A stretch of DNA of 8,840 bases, from NCBI GenBank assembly GCA_002317475.1, contig DCIS01000063.1:1-8840 (forward strand). The letters are read 5' to 3'. Shown here piece by piece: positions 1-5,343 of the stretch. The translations under genes and the position numbers were made by a program. The notes beneath the pieces were generated by a model. That model worked only from the letters and a program-made list of their open reading frames with translations, made no database searches and had not been told where the DNA came from. The DNA is from Prevotellaceae bacterium UBA1720. Lineage in GTDB: Bacteria; Bacteroidota; Bacteroidia; Bacteroidales; Bacteroidaceae. Each line of letters starts with the position of its first letter. Within the stretch, counting starts at the first letter, position 1.

Positions 1-259
1 ATAATTACTGTCTATCAACGTTTTAAATGTCAGATAAACCTTGGCGACAGAAAACTGAGGCTATTCATAATCTGGTCGGTAGTAATACCACATGATTAAC
101 AGGAGTATATCTTTCTTTTGTAGGCTAAATATCAGCAACTTATAAAGATACATTCTGTAATAGCCCCTATAAAAAAGTCGTTTAAGGAAATAAACAACAA
201 TAGACAAGTGAAATCAACCATTTAGAATGGAGCATCACTACGATTGTTGTTCCGTGGTA
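1..259. other. Gene-free left edge
   Basis: No convincing gene is visible here. A plus-strand frame is open from base 1 to a stop at 97-99 (about 32 codons), but the peptide has no recognisable motif, so it may be either a gene tail or chance. A 9-bp inverted repeat (AACAACAAT at 193-201, ATTGTTGTT at 243-251) is too widely spaced and lacks a T-tract, so it is not a convincing terminator. The sequence is AT-rich and reads as intergenic DNA ahead of the promoter at 260-290. Confidence 0.4.
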
Positions 260-290
260 TTGTTTAATTGAAAAAAAATTCTTAAATTTG
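260..290 (+). promoter_or_regulatory. Bacteroidota-type promoter for the 375-2970 gene string
   Basis: TAAATTTG at 283-290 matches the Bacteroidota -7 consensus TAnnTTTG exactly. A TTG at 260-262 lies 20 nt upstream, within the spacing expected for the -33 element. Transcription would begin a few bases after 290, giving a leader of about 80 nt before the ATG at 375. The two GGTCACTTC copies at 309-328 would lie inside that leader. Confidence 0.55.
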
Positions 291-308
291 CAGTTACGAA
301 ACCAATAT

Positions 309-328
309 GGTCACTTCGTGGTCACTTC
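309..328 (+). repeat. 11-bp tandem direct repeat in the leader
   Basis: GGTCACTTC occurs at 309-317 and again at 320-328, exactly 11 nt apart. Including the preceding T, the two 11-mers differ by a single base. The pair lies just downstream of the predicted promoter, so it could be a two-site protein target on one face of the helix, or a relic of an integration or recombination site. Nothing in the sequence distinguishes these. Confidence 0.5.
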
Positions 329-374
329 AATTTGATACACTGAGGCATAAATCAATCAGTAACACACTGATTAT

Positions 375-615
375 ATGGCTTTTATAAAATCTCGCAAAAC
401 TTTCTGCGTGGGAAAATAAAAATTCTGCATCGGCAAGTAGGGTTGTCAACCAACAGAAGTTCAGGTTTGAATACATCAATCCTCATGGTGACAGCATCCA
501 CAAGGTAAAGGCAGAAAAAGGATTCTCTCTTATATGCTATAAAAAGATGGACTTAGGAATTGCCAAACTTCATTTCGAGATAGGTGCTGGTAAGGAAAAC
601 TTTGAATGGGTATAG
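375..615 (+). pseudogene. Chimeric, frameshifted remnant: HU-like start joined to another protein's tail
   Basis: An ATG at 375 opens MAFIKSRKTFCVGK and stops at 417-419. Moving one base forward in the GGGAAAATAAAA stretch at 410-420 continues the reading as ENKNSASASRVVNQQKF and on to a TAG at 613-615. The first ~30 residues resemble the N-terminus of Bacteroidota HU-like DNA-binding proteins, which start with an RKTF-x-VGK-like motif followed by a -RVV- strand. The last ~50 residues (FRFEYINPHGD to GIAKLHFEIGAGKENFEWV) do not belong to HU and look like the end of another protein. The LGIAxxHFExGA pattern suggests a nitroreductase-like tail, which is a weak guess. The simplest reading is a deletion that fused two gene ends, plus an indel. 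The yjbR-like gene starts only 2 nt after the stop. An internal ATG at 547 could still give a short peptide. Confidence 0.45.
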
Positions 616-617
616 TT

Positions 618-989
618 ATGGACATTGAACAGGTAAGAGAATACACTTTGTCTCTCCTTGGCGTGACGGAAGATCAGCCATTTGGAGATGACATCATAAC
701 ATTCAGAATTGAAGGCAAGATATTCCTATGTCTATGGCTGGGTGGAGGTGAGCATGACTTGAAGAATAGCGACCCGAGGTTTGCATTAAAACTCACTCCT
801 CAAAGGAATGAGGAACTTCGGGAACAATACTCAGCAGTAACCCCTGCCTGGCATTGGAACAAGAAGCATTGGAGCGATGTGTATTATGAGATGCTTGATG
901 ACAAACTTGTCCAGTCATGGATTAAGGAGTCATACAACCTCGTGCTCTCTAAACTTCCAAAAGCTGTTAGAGGTAAATACCTTCTATAA
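618..989 (+). CDS. YjbR/MmcQ-family protein (DUF419)
   Basis: The 123-residue product begins MDIEQVREYTLSLLG and carries the pattern of the YjbR/MmcQ family: a short N-terminal helix, a PFGDDI-FRIEGKIF-like strand pair, ALKLTPQRNEELREQY, and a W-HWNKKHW-x(5)-ML segment near residues 79-95, followed by a C-terminal helix ending SYNLVLSKLPKAVR. The fold is the CyaY-like alpha/beta fold often labelled a predicted DNA-binding domain. No enzymatic role is established for the family. The start at 618 is preferred over the in-frame ATG at 606 because 606 lies inside the upstream reading frame, which ends at 615, and because MDIEQ- is the natural family start. The next gene follows after 26 nt, so it is probably co-transcribed. 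Confidence 0.85.
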   Translation: MDIEQVREYTLSLLGVTEDQPFGDDIITFRIEGKIFLCLWLGGGEHDLKNSDPRFALKLTPQRNEELREQYSAVTPAWHWNKKHWSDVYYEMLDDKLVQSWIKESYNLVLSKLPKAVRGKYLL

Positions 990-1015
990 AAAAAGAAATA
1001 AGAAATATACAAGAT

Positions 1016-1537
1016 ATGATGGAAGAAAAGGAGAGTACACCTGTACTCAACGAACATAACAAAGAAGAGTTTGCCCCTGCTCATACCGCAGAACACCTTC
1101 TGAACCAGACAATGGTCAGGATGTTTGGGTGTGAGAGGTCGAAAAATGCACATATCGAGCGAAAGAAGTCGAAGATAAACTACAATCTTGAAGTATGTCC
1201 TACGGAAGAGCAGATTGCGGAGGTTGAACGCAGAATGAACGAGCTGATTGCGCAGGATCTTCCTGTGAGCTTTGAGTTTGTCACTCGTGACACTATTCCT
1301 GAGGGTGTTGTCTTGGATAAGCTTCCGGAAGACGCAAGTGAGACGTTGAGGATTGTTCGTATAGGTGACTATGATATCTGCCCTTGCATCGGCAATCATG
1401 TCAAGTCAACCAAGGAGATAGGCACATTCAAGATTACGAGCACTTCGTTCCGCTCGGCGACAATAGGAGACGCTTGCCAAAGCAAGAACGATGGCTCTTT
1501 TAGGATTGTCTATAAAGTGATGCAAACAGAATTGTAA
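1016..1537 (+). CDS. Stand-alone alanyl-tRNA editing domain protein (AlaX-like, tRNA_SAD)
   Basis: The 173-residue protein has the zinc signature of the AlaX / ThrRS-AlaRS second additional domain: HTAEH (H23 and H27, HxxxH) and a later CxxxH, C124-IGN-H128, in the segment CPCIGNHVKSTKEIG. Between them are KSKINYNLEV (strand), a long helix around residues 63-80 and a linker, in the family order. Such proteins hydrolyse mischarged Ser- or Gly-tRNA(Ala) in the cytoplasm. It lacks the N-terminal beta-barrel of long AlaX forms and the aminoacylation domain of AlaRS, so it is a free-standing editing domain. Two consecutive ATGs (1016 and 1019) are possible starts. The CPC preceding the CxxxH is a slight oddity. 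Substrate specificity cannot be read from the sequence. Confidence 0.8.
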   Translation: MMEEKESTPVLNEHNKEEFAPAHTAEHLLNQTMVRMFGCERSKNAHIERKKSKINYNLEVCPTEEQIAEVERRMNELIAQDLPVSFEFVTRDTIPEGVVLDKLPEDASETLRIVRIGDYDICPCIGNHVKSTKEIGTFKITSTSFRSATIGDACQSKNDGSFRIVYKVMQTEL

Positions 1538-1539
1538 AT

Positions 1540-1669
1540 ATGACATTTCGAGAGATACATACATGCACAGAGATGATGGACGATAAAGACCCAATGGAAT
1601 GGGAAGTGCTCGAAAGTAAGTACCTCTACAAAAAGGTCTTGGCTGACTGCAAGGCGAGAATATGATTAA
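1540..1669 (+). pseudogene. Frameshifted N-terminal remnant of a NUDIX hydrolase
   Basis: A frame opens at ATG 1540, 2 nt after the preceding stop, and reads 41 codons to a TGA at 1663-1665, including MDDKDPMEWEVLESKYLYKK. Removing one A from the AAAAA run at about 1629-1633 changes the continuation to YLYKRSWLTARREYD, with a stop at 1667-1669. W-x-VLES-x-YL-x(3)-PWLTAR-like sequence is the usual beginning of Bacteroidota NUDIX hydrolases (here S replaces P). The Nudix box and the rest of the protein are absent because crcB starts at 1662. This is therefore best read as a truncated and frameshifted NUDIX gene start. The unshifted frame overlaps crcB as ATGA, so the remnant may still serve as a translated leader coupled to crcB. 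Confidence 0.5.
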
Positions 1670-2030
1670 GCTATTGATGGTATTTATAGGAGGTGGTGTG
1701 GGTAGTGTGTTGCGCTATCTCATCAGTGAGTACACACGCGGATGGGGCAATGCTTCGGGGTTTCCCGTTGGCACATTGCTTTGTAACATCGTAGGTTGTT
1801 TCCTTATTGGGTTATTTGCGGGTATGGTAACACGCATGGGATGGAGCACAGAGGTCCGACTGTTGCTCACCGTCGGTCTTTGCGGAGGTTTCACCACCTT
1901 CAGCACATTCTCCAACGAAGGCATGTCAATGCTCCAGACTGGCCAATATCTGCAATATGCCATTTACACATCACTGAGCATCGGTCTTGGGCTCTTGGCG
2001 CTCTGGTCTGCCATTGCCCTTCAACATTAA
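1662..2030 (+). CDS. crcB: Fluoride-specific ion channel CrcB/Fluc
   Basis: The 122-residue membrane protein has the hallmarks of the Fluc family: GGGVGSVLRYL (residues 10-20), GTLLCNIVGCFLIG (37-50, with the pore asparagine N42), and GLCGGFTTFSTFSNE (72-86), which contains the phenylalanines and the central sodium-site region of the dual-topology dimer. Four hydrophobic segments are visible at about 3-22, 38-57, 67-84 and 97-119. The protein exports fluoride passively from the cytoplasm and protects enolase and pyrophosphatase. Length is normal for the family. The start overlaps the stop of the preceding short frame (ATGA), which implies translational coupling. No fluoride riboswitch is recognisable upstream, so expression probably follows the operon promoter. 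Confidence 0.95.
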   Translation: MIKLLMVFIGGGVGSVLRYLISEYTRGWGNASGFPVGTLLCNIVGCFLIGLFAGMVTRMGWSTEVRLLLTVGLCGGFTTFSTFSNEGMSMLQTGQYLQYAIYTSLSIGLGLLALWSAIALQH

Positions 2031-2040
2031 AAAACTGAAT

Positions 2041-2970
2041 ATGATATACTCTGTAATTGGTACAGGTGGTATCGGCGGCTACTATGGCGGTCAGTTGGCA
2101 CAGGCAGGACATGAGGTTCACTTCCTGCTGCATAGTGATTATGACTACGTAAAGGAGCATGGGCTGCAAGTGGATTCTGTAAACGGAAGTTTCCACCTTG
2201 ACAAGCCACATGTTTATAATGATGCAGAGCAACTACCTGTAAGTGATGTGGTGTTGGTGTGCTTGAAGACGACGAACAACCATCTGCTACCCTCGCTGTT
2301 GAAACGAGTGGCGGACGAACACACCATCGTCATTCTGATTCAGAACGGCATTGGTGTGGAAGAAGATGTCCAAGCGATGCTGCCTGATATCCAACTGGTA
2401 GCAGGATTGGCATTCATCTGTACGGCTAAGATCGCGCCTGGGCACATCAATCATCAGTGTTACGGACAGATAAACCTTGGCAATTATTCCTGCAAAGAGG
2501 AGGAACGTCTCACGACGATAGCTGATGAGTTCACTAACGCGGGTATTCCAGCGCAGCTTGTAGAATACAAAGAGGCTCGTTGGAAGAAGGCGGTTTGGAA
2601 CATGCCCTTCAATGGTATGACCGTGGCTTTGAACACACAGACCGACCTCCTGCTCAAACACCCTTCTACTCGTCAGCTTATCCGTGAGCAGATGATGGAG
2701 ATAGTACGTGCTGCACAACACCAAGGCATCAACGGTGTGAACGAGGAGTTTGTGGAGAAGATGATCAGTATGACCGATGAGATGACGCCCTACTCTCCCT
2801 CTATGAAACTCGACTTCGACTTCCATCGCCCCATGGAGATCAAGCACATCTACACCCGGCCACTCGAGATAGCACGTGCTGCCGGTATGCCAATGCCCAA
2901 GTTGGAAATGCTTGAAGCCGAACTAAGATTCCTTGAAGATAATTTGTATCAGAAGTTTATCATAAACTAG
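2041..2970 (+). CDS. Ketopantoate reductase family protein (2-dehydropantoate 2-reductase, PanE-like)
   Basis: The 309-residue product starts with a Rossmann nucleotide-binding loop, VIGTGGIGGYYG (residues 5-16), followed by LVCLKT (K75) and IQNGIG (N102). These positions contact NADPH in PanE. The catalytic region EARWKKAVWNMPFNGMTVAL (178-197) supplies the conserved lysine (K182 or K183) and the N187/N191 pair. The C-terminal helical domain has SPSMKLDFD (254-260) and MEIKHIYTRPLEIARAAGMPMP, equivalent to the substrate-binding S-M-x-x-D and E-I-x-x-x-N elements. The known reaction is NADPH-dependent reduction of 2-dehydropantoate to pantoate in pantothenate/CoA synthesis. Family members are often paralogues of unknown substrate, and the usual EIDxIN motif here reads EIKHIY, so specificity is uncertain. 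The ATG at 2041 is chosen because the glycine-rich loop begins there. It follows crcB by 10 nt, probably in the same transcript. Confidence 0.85.
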   Translation: MIYSVIGTGGIGGYYGGQLAQAGHEVHFLLHSDYDYVKEHGLQVDSVNGSFHLDKPHVYNDAEQLPVSDVVLVCLKTTNNHLLPSLLKRVADEHTIVILIQNGIGVEEDVQAMLPDIQLVAGLAFICTAKIAPGHINHQCYGQINLGNYSCKEEERLTTIADEFTNAGIPAQLVEYKEARWKKAVWNMPFNGMTVALNTQTDLLLKHPSTRQLIREQMMEIVRAAQHQGINGVNEEFVEKMISMTDEMTPYSPSMKLDFDFHRPMEIKHIYTRPLEIARAAGMPMPKLEMLEAELRFLEDNLYQKFIIN

Positions 2971-3016
2971 GATGGTGTGCTTAAGTTTGGCACATTCAAA
3001 GGATAAAGAATGACGT

Positions 3017-3100
3017 TGTAAAAGCATAGCTTTTGTGAAGAATTCACTAGAGAATTTGTCGTAATCTCTATGCTTTTACATGGTAAACGCATAGCTTTTA
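3017..3100. repeat. Cluster of palindromic AAAAGCATAGCTTTT-type repeats
   Basis: TGTAAAAGCATAG at 3017-3029 is repeated as a perfect 13-bp inverted copy, CTATGCTTTTACA, at 3068-3080. A third, direct copy, GTAAACGCATAGCTTTTAC, lies at about 3083-3101, and a degenerate inverted copy (AAATGCTATGTCTT) at about 3129. Individual units are themselves near-palindromes, for example AAAAGC-ATA-GCTTTT at 3020-3034. This alternating pattern is typical of small dispersed intergenic repeats. The position between convergent genes would also suit a bidirectional terminator. Confidence 0.6.
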
Positions 3101-3280
3101 CTGAACAATAGTTGTAACCTGGCTTGTATAAATGCTATGTCTTGCTGTAACACAACTTCATAGGTGATACTGTTTTCCACGGCGTACGGCAAGAATGTCC
3201 TACTGATGAGACTTGTGTATTAATGCATTGTGTTGCCCCCCCCTAAAATGTAGGCGCACAACGATTTAACGCCAAAGCTA

Positions 3281-3312
3281 CCCTCGCCATTTGGAGAGGG
3301 GCTGGAGGTGAG
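3281..3312. repeat. GC-rich hairpin repeat (REP-like)
   Basis: CCCTCGCC at 3281-3288 pairs with GGAGAGGG at 3293-3300 across an ATTT loop with one mismatch. It is followed by GCTGGAGGTGAGG. This resembles the GAGAGGGGCTGGGGGTGAGG-type element scattered between genes in many Bacteroidota. It is the strongest local hairpin near the 3' end of the antitoxin gene on the minus strand, so it might block read-through, but there is no T-tract. Confidence 0.5.
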
Positions 3313-3371
3313 GCCTGCGCTAAATAAAGGTGTTTGTATGTGGGGGGAAGTGTGCATGAGTGCAAGGAGAA

Positions 3372-3668
3372 TTAAATAAGTGATGTTATTGTTATGCCAA
3401 GTACTGAGGCTATGCTGCTCATCATGACCGATGAGGGAAGCTTATGCCCTTTGAGAAATGAAGATAGCTCGGTGGTACTGATACCCAGACGCTCTGCAAG
3501 GACAGGCTCTGTGATGCCCTGCGTTTCCATGGCATCCAGCATCTGCGTTGCCACTTTGCGAGCCTTGCGACGCTCGTCCTGATTTGCCAGTCGAGCTTCT
3601 GCCTGTTGTCTCCACTGTGATGGGGTGGAGGACTGAAACTTACGAAGTCTTTCTGCTGTAGTGTTCAT
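3372..3668 (-). CDS. XRE-family helix-turn-helix protein, probable antitoxin (HigA-like)
   Basis: The 98-residue product has a charged N-terminal half (residues 1-45, rich in R, Q and E) that may form a helix contacting a partner. A C-terminal XRE/Cro-type helix-turn-helix follows: ITEPVLAERLGIS-TTELSSFLKGHKLPSSVMMSSIASVLGI (52-92). It lies 20 nt downstream of the 190-residue gene at 3689, the toxin-first order typical of higBA pairs. The expected role is to bind and neutralise the toxin and repress the shared promoter near 4302. Its ribosome binding site, AAGGAGGT (minus strand, 3675-3682) with 6-nt spacing, is a full Shine-Dalgarno match. That is unusual for this phylum and would give high antitoxin translation relative to the toxin. 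The HTH assignment is firm and the antitoxin role is inferred from context. Confidence 0.8.
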   Translation of the reverse strand: MNTTAERLRKFQSSTPSQWRQQAEARLANQDERRKARKVATQMLDAMETQGITEPVLAERLGISTTELSSFLKGHKLPSSVMMSSIASVLGITITSLI

Positions 3669-3674
3669 AATCTT

Positions 3675-3682
3675 ACCTCCTT
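3675..3682 (-). promoter_or_regulatory. Strong Shine-Dalgarno site of the HTH gene
   Basis: The minus strand reads AAGGAGGT, ending 6 nt before the ATG at 3668-3666. It lies in the 20-nt gap after the upstream stop. Bacteroidota mRNAs mostly lack such sites, so it fixes the start codon and suggests boosted translation of the second gene. Confidence 0.75.
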
Positions 3683-3688
3683 ATATTA

Positions 3689-4261
3689 TTATTCAAGTTC
3701 TGCCAGATAGTCAACAAAACTATCGGTGTCTATGATATGATTGGCAAGCAGGAAGTTGCGCACCTTCTCCTGACGAAGCAGTTCCTCAAGTGTATGTTCA
3801 CGTTCCTGCATGGTGCGAGTCAGTTTGATGGCTCCTCCTGTAATGATGTAGCATCCGTCTTCCAACTTCAGCGCATAGATGCGAAGCCATGAACGATGGT
3901 GTGTCAGGGTCTTCGGATTCGCCTTCTCCTTGTCGAGCATCATCTCCGCCTGCTGCATGTTGTTGAGCGGACGGAACAGTTCGTCGAGGTTGGCATCAGG
4001 CGAAATGTCGAGAATCTTACGCTGGAGCACATCGCTGTCCTCTGCTGTGATGTCAATGGCAACATCCACATCCGAAATCTGGAAGTAGTTCTGCAAGTCC
4101 GCCATGTTCGCCTTAAAGAACGAGCGAAGCCACTGAACATCATCCCACTGGGCAAACACCACGCCAAGGACGTTATCCTCGTCCCCCTCATAGCGTACCG
4201 CCCATAGACGACCATCTTCCGTGATGTCATCAAAGGATTTTATGTTCTTTGTTATTGCCAT
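3689..4261 (-). CDS. Hypothetical protein, probable toxin partner of the XRE protein
   Basis: The 190-residue product belongs to no family I can name with certainty. Residues 17-60 (GRLWAVRYEGDED to WDDVQWLRSFFKANMADLQNYF) and residues 123-150 (RSWLRIYALKLEDGCYIITGGAIKLTRT) recall RelE/HigB-type toxins of the Gp49 group, which have a strand with LRIYxxKL followed by a hairpin ending in a basic segment. The C-terminal 30 residues form a helix ending DYLAELE. It is longer than a typical HigB (about 90-120 residues) because of an insert at 65-120. Its place just ahead of an XRE gene supports a toxin-antitoxin pair in which this would be an mRNA-cleaving toxin. That is inference, and no catalytic residues can be assigned. 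The start at 4261 is chosen because the upstream in-frame ATG at 4291 falls inside the promoter dyad. The spacing from the -7 element fits a leader of about 35 nt. Confidence 0.7.
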   Translation of the reverse strand: MAITKNIKSFDDITEDGRLWAVRYEGDEDNVLGVVFAQWDDVQWLRSFFKANMADLQNYFQISDVDVAIDITAEDSDVLQRKILDISPDANLDELFRPLNNMQQAEMMLDKEKANPKTLTHHRSWLRIYALKLEDGCYIITGGAIKLTRTMQEREHTLEELLRQEKVRNFLLANHIIDTDSFVDYLAELE

Positions 4262-4290
4262 ATCTTGATATTCCCTTTTTGGAACAAACA

Positions 4291-4309
4291 CTTTGCGACA
4301 GCAAAGTTA
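4291..4309 (-). promoter_or_regulatory. Promoter -7 element with overlapping operator-like dyad
   Basis: On the minus strand TAACTTTG at 4309-4302 matches TAnnTTTG. A perfect dyad, CTTTGC-GACA-GCAAAG (4291-4306), overlaps the -7 element and the expected transcription start. This is a natural site for autorepression by the XRE protein. A second, imperfect AT-rich dyad covers about 4313-4348, where the -33 element should be. Confidence 0.55.
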
Positions 4310-4591
4310 CCACTTTTCCTTGAAATAACGGCTATTTTTCTAGGGAAACTTGCACCCCCCCTCTTTATTTCTGCACTTTTGCAACTTACATCAATCATTT
4401 TGGACTTCTTTTGACACTTAACCGGCAATATTTCACCCACTCGGAAGATGAAACTATATATCCTTTCCCTTGAAAACATTTGAAACGAACAATGCCACAA
4501 TGCTGATGCTGAGTCACTATTGAGGCGTTTGTTAATTGTGGAGAACCACTGCTTTCAGTTCTGGTTGAGCATCGAGATGAGGTCGCTGATA
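4310..4591. other. Intergenic region between the coiled-coil gene and the toxin promoter
   Basis: No independent gene is supported here. On the minus strand, bases 4593-4555 encode DISDLISMLNQN-stop one frame away from the end of the upstream gene, so they may be its displaced C-terminus. A run of seven C occurs at 4355-4361, upstream of the toxin promoter. No hairpin with a T-tract is evident. Confidence 0.5.
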
Positions 4592-5329
4592 TCACCCCAT
4601 CTCCTCCACCCGATGAAGTAATTGCATGTGAGACTCGTACTGGCTAAGGTGTTGTCGGAGGACAGATGATGGGTTTATCTTGTGCAGATGCAGGGTGAGG
4701 TCGCCATAGCCCTGAGAGCCGATGAAGGTGCGCCACTCCTTTACAACGGTCTGGATGGTGTTGTAGGCGGTGGTGAAGTTGGGGATGTCCACGGCGGCTT
4801 CCTTCACGATGTCGGCAAAGTCCTTTACGGGTGCTCCTGCAGAGGCCAGTTCATTCTTGATGCCGAGGTCGTAGAGACAGGCAAGGAAGAGCGCTGCCTT
4901 TATCGGTGTTCCATCGGGAAGGATGAATTTGCGTGTGGACGCATTGTAGTGTCTGTCGAACAACGAACGGACATGGGCAACATATTCCTGCCGTCTGCCA
5001 TTGTCATGCAGATAGTACTGCTTCTGACCTCCACGCTGGCGTTTTTCGACATCCATTGTCTTTGCCTCGTGGGTTGATTCAGACCCCTGTTGAGACACAG
5101 ACACGGCAGAAGGTGATGCCGCTGACAGCATCACCTCTTCTTTCATTTGCATGACCTCCTCCTTCAACTGCATCAGCAGCTGCATCTGGTCGGAGAGTAT
5201 GCGTTGCGTCTCCATCACATGCTGGTAGTCGGCAGAGTCGAAATTCTCCACTTCGGCCAGCTCTTTCTGTGCATCACGAATGCTCCTTTGCAGAGTCGTG
5301 ATGGTCGATTGTATCTGTTTGATATCCAT
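4592..5329 (-). CDS. Coiled-coil hypothetical protein, C-terminus probably frameshifted
   Basis: The 245-residue product has no family I recognise. Residues 1-67 are strongly helical with heptad-like spacing (MDIKQIQSTITTLQRSI; LLMQLKEEVMQMKEEVM) and probably form a coiled coil. Residues 68-104 are a low-complexity S/T/Q and K/R linker. Residues 105-245 are a mixed helical domain beginning QKQYYLHDNGRRQEYVAHVRSLFD, with FILPDGTPIKAALFLACLYDLG (135-156) and a long helix at 186-203. The start lies 14 nt after the HsdR-like gene's stop, so the two are almost certainly co-transcribed and may form a complex. A GAGGAG stands only 2 nt before the ATG. The end is suspicious: with one fewer C in the CCCC at 4595-4598, the protein would continue as GDISDLISMLNQN and stop at 4555-4557, giving about 257 residues. 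Confidence 0.75.
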   Translation of the reverse strand: MDIKQIQSTITTLQRSIRDAQKELAEVENFDSADYQHVMETQRILSDQMQLLMQLKEEVMQMKEEVMLSAASPSAVSVSQQGSESTHEAKTMDVEKRQRGGQKQYYLHDNGRRQEYVAHVRSLFDRHYNASTRKFILPDGTPIKAALFLACLYDLGIKNELASAGAPVKDFADIVKEAAVDIPNFTTAYNTIQTVVKEWRTFIGSQGYGDLTLHLHKINPSSVLRQHLSQYESHMQLLHRVEEMG

Positions 5330-5343
5330 CGCTCCTCGGGGTG

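Larger units (their letters stand above)
2971..3371. other. Gene-free intergenic region of convergent genes, rich in small repeats
   Basis: No gene-like frame is visible in this 401-nt gap between the rightward panE-like gene and the leftward antitoxin gene. It holds the inverted and direct repeats at 3017-3100, a hairpin repeat at 3281-3312, and a run of eight C at 3236-3243. A weak 5-bp stem (TGTGC at 2976-2980, GCACA at 2990-2994) follows the panE-like stop but lacks a T-tract. Confidence 0.6.

Noticed and set aside
884..1399. A 171-codon minus-strand frame opposite the yjbR-like and AlaX-like genes
   Set aside because: It lies wholly opposite genes with clear family motifs, and its peptide shows no domain character.
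1600..1662. Fluoride riboswitch ahead of crcB
   Set aside because: The region is occupied by a reading frame overlapping crcB, and no crcB-type aptamer pattern could be recognised.
3236..3243. Eight-C tract as a phase-variation switch
   Set aside because: It lies between convergent gene ends, away from any promoter or reading frame it could switch.
4252..4595. Small minus-strand frames (66-82 codons) between the coiled-coil gene and the toxin gene
   Set aside because: No family resemblance. They overlap the toxin promoter or the displaced end of the coiled-coil gene.
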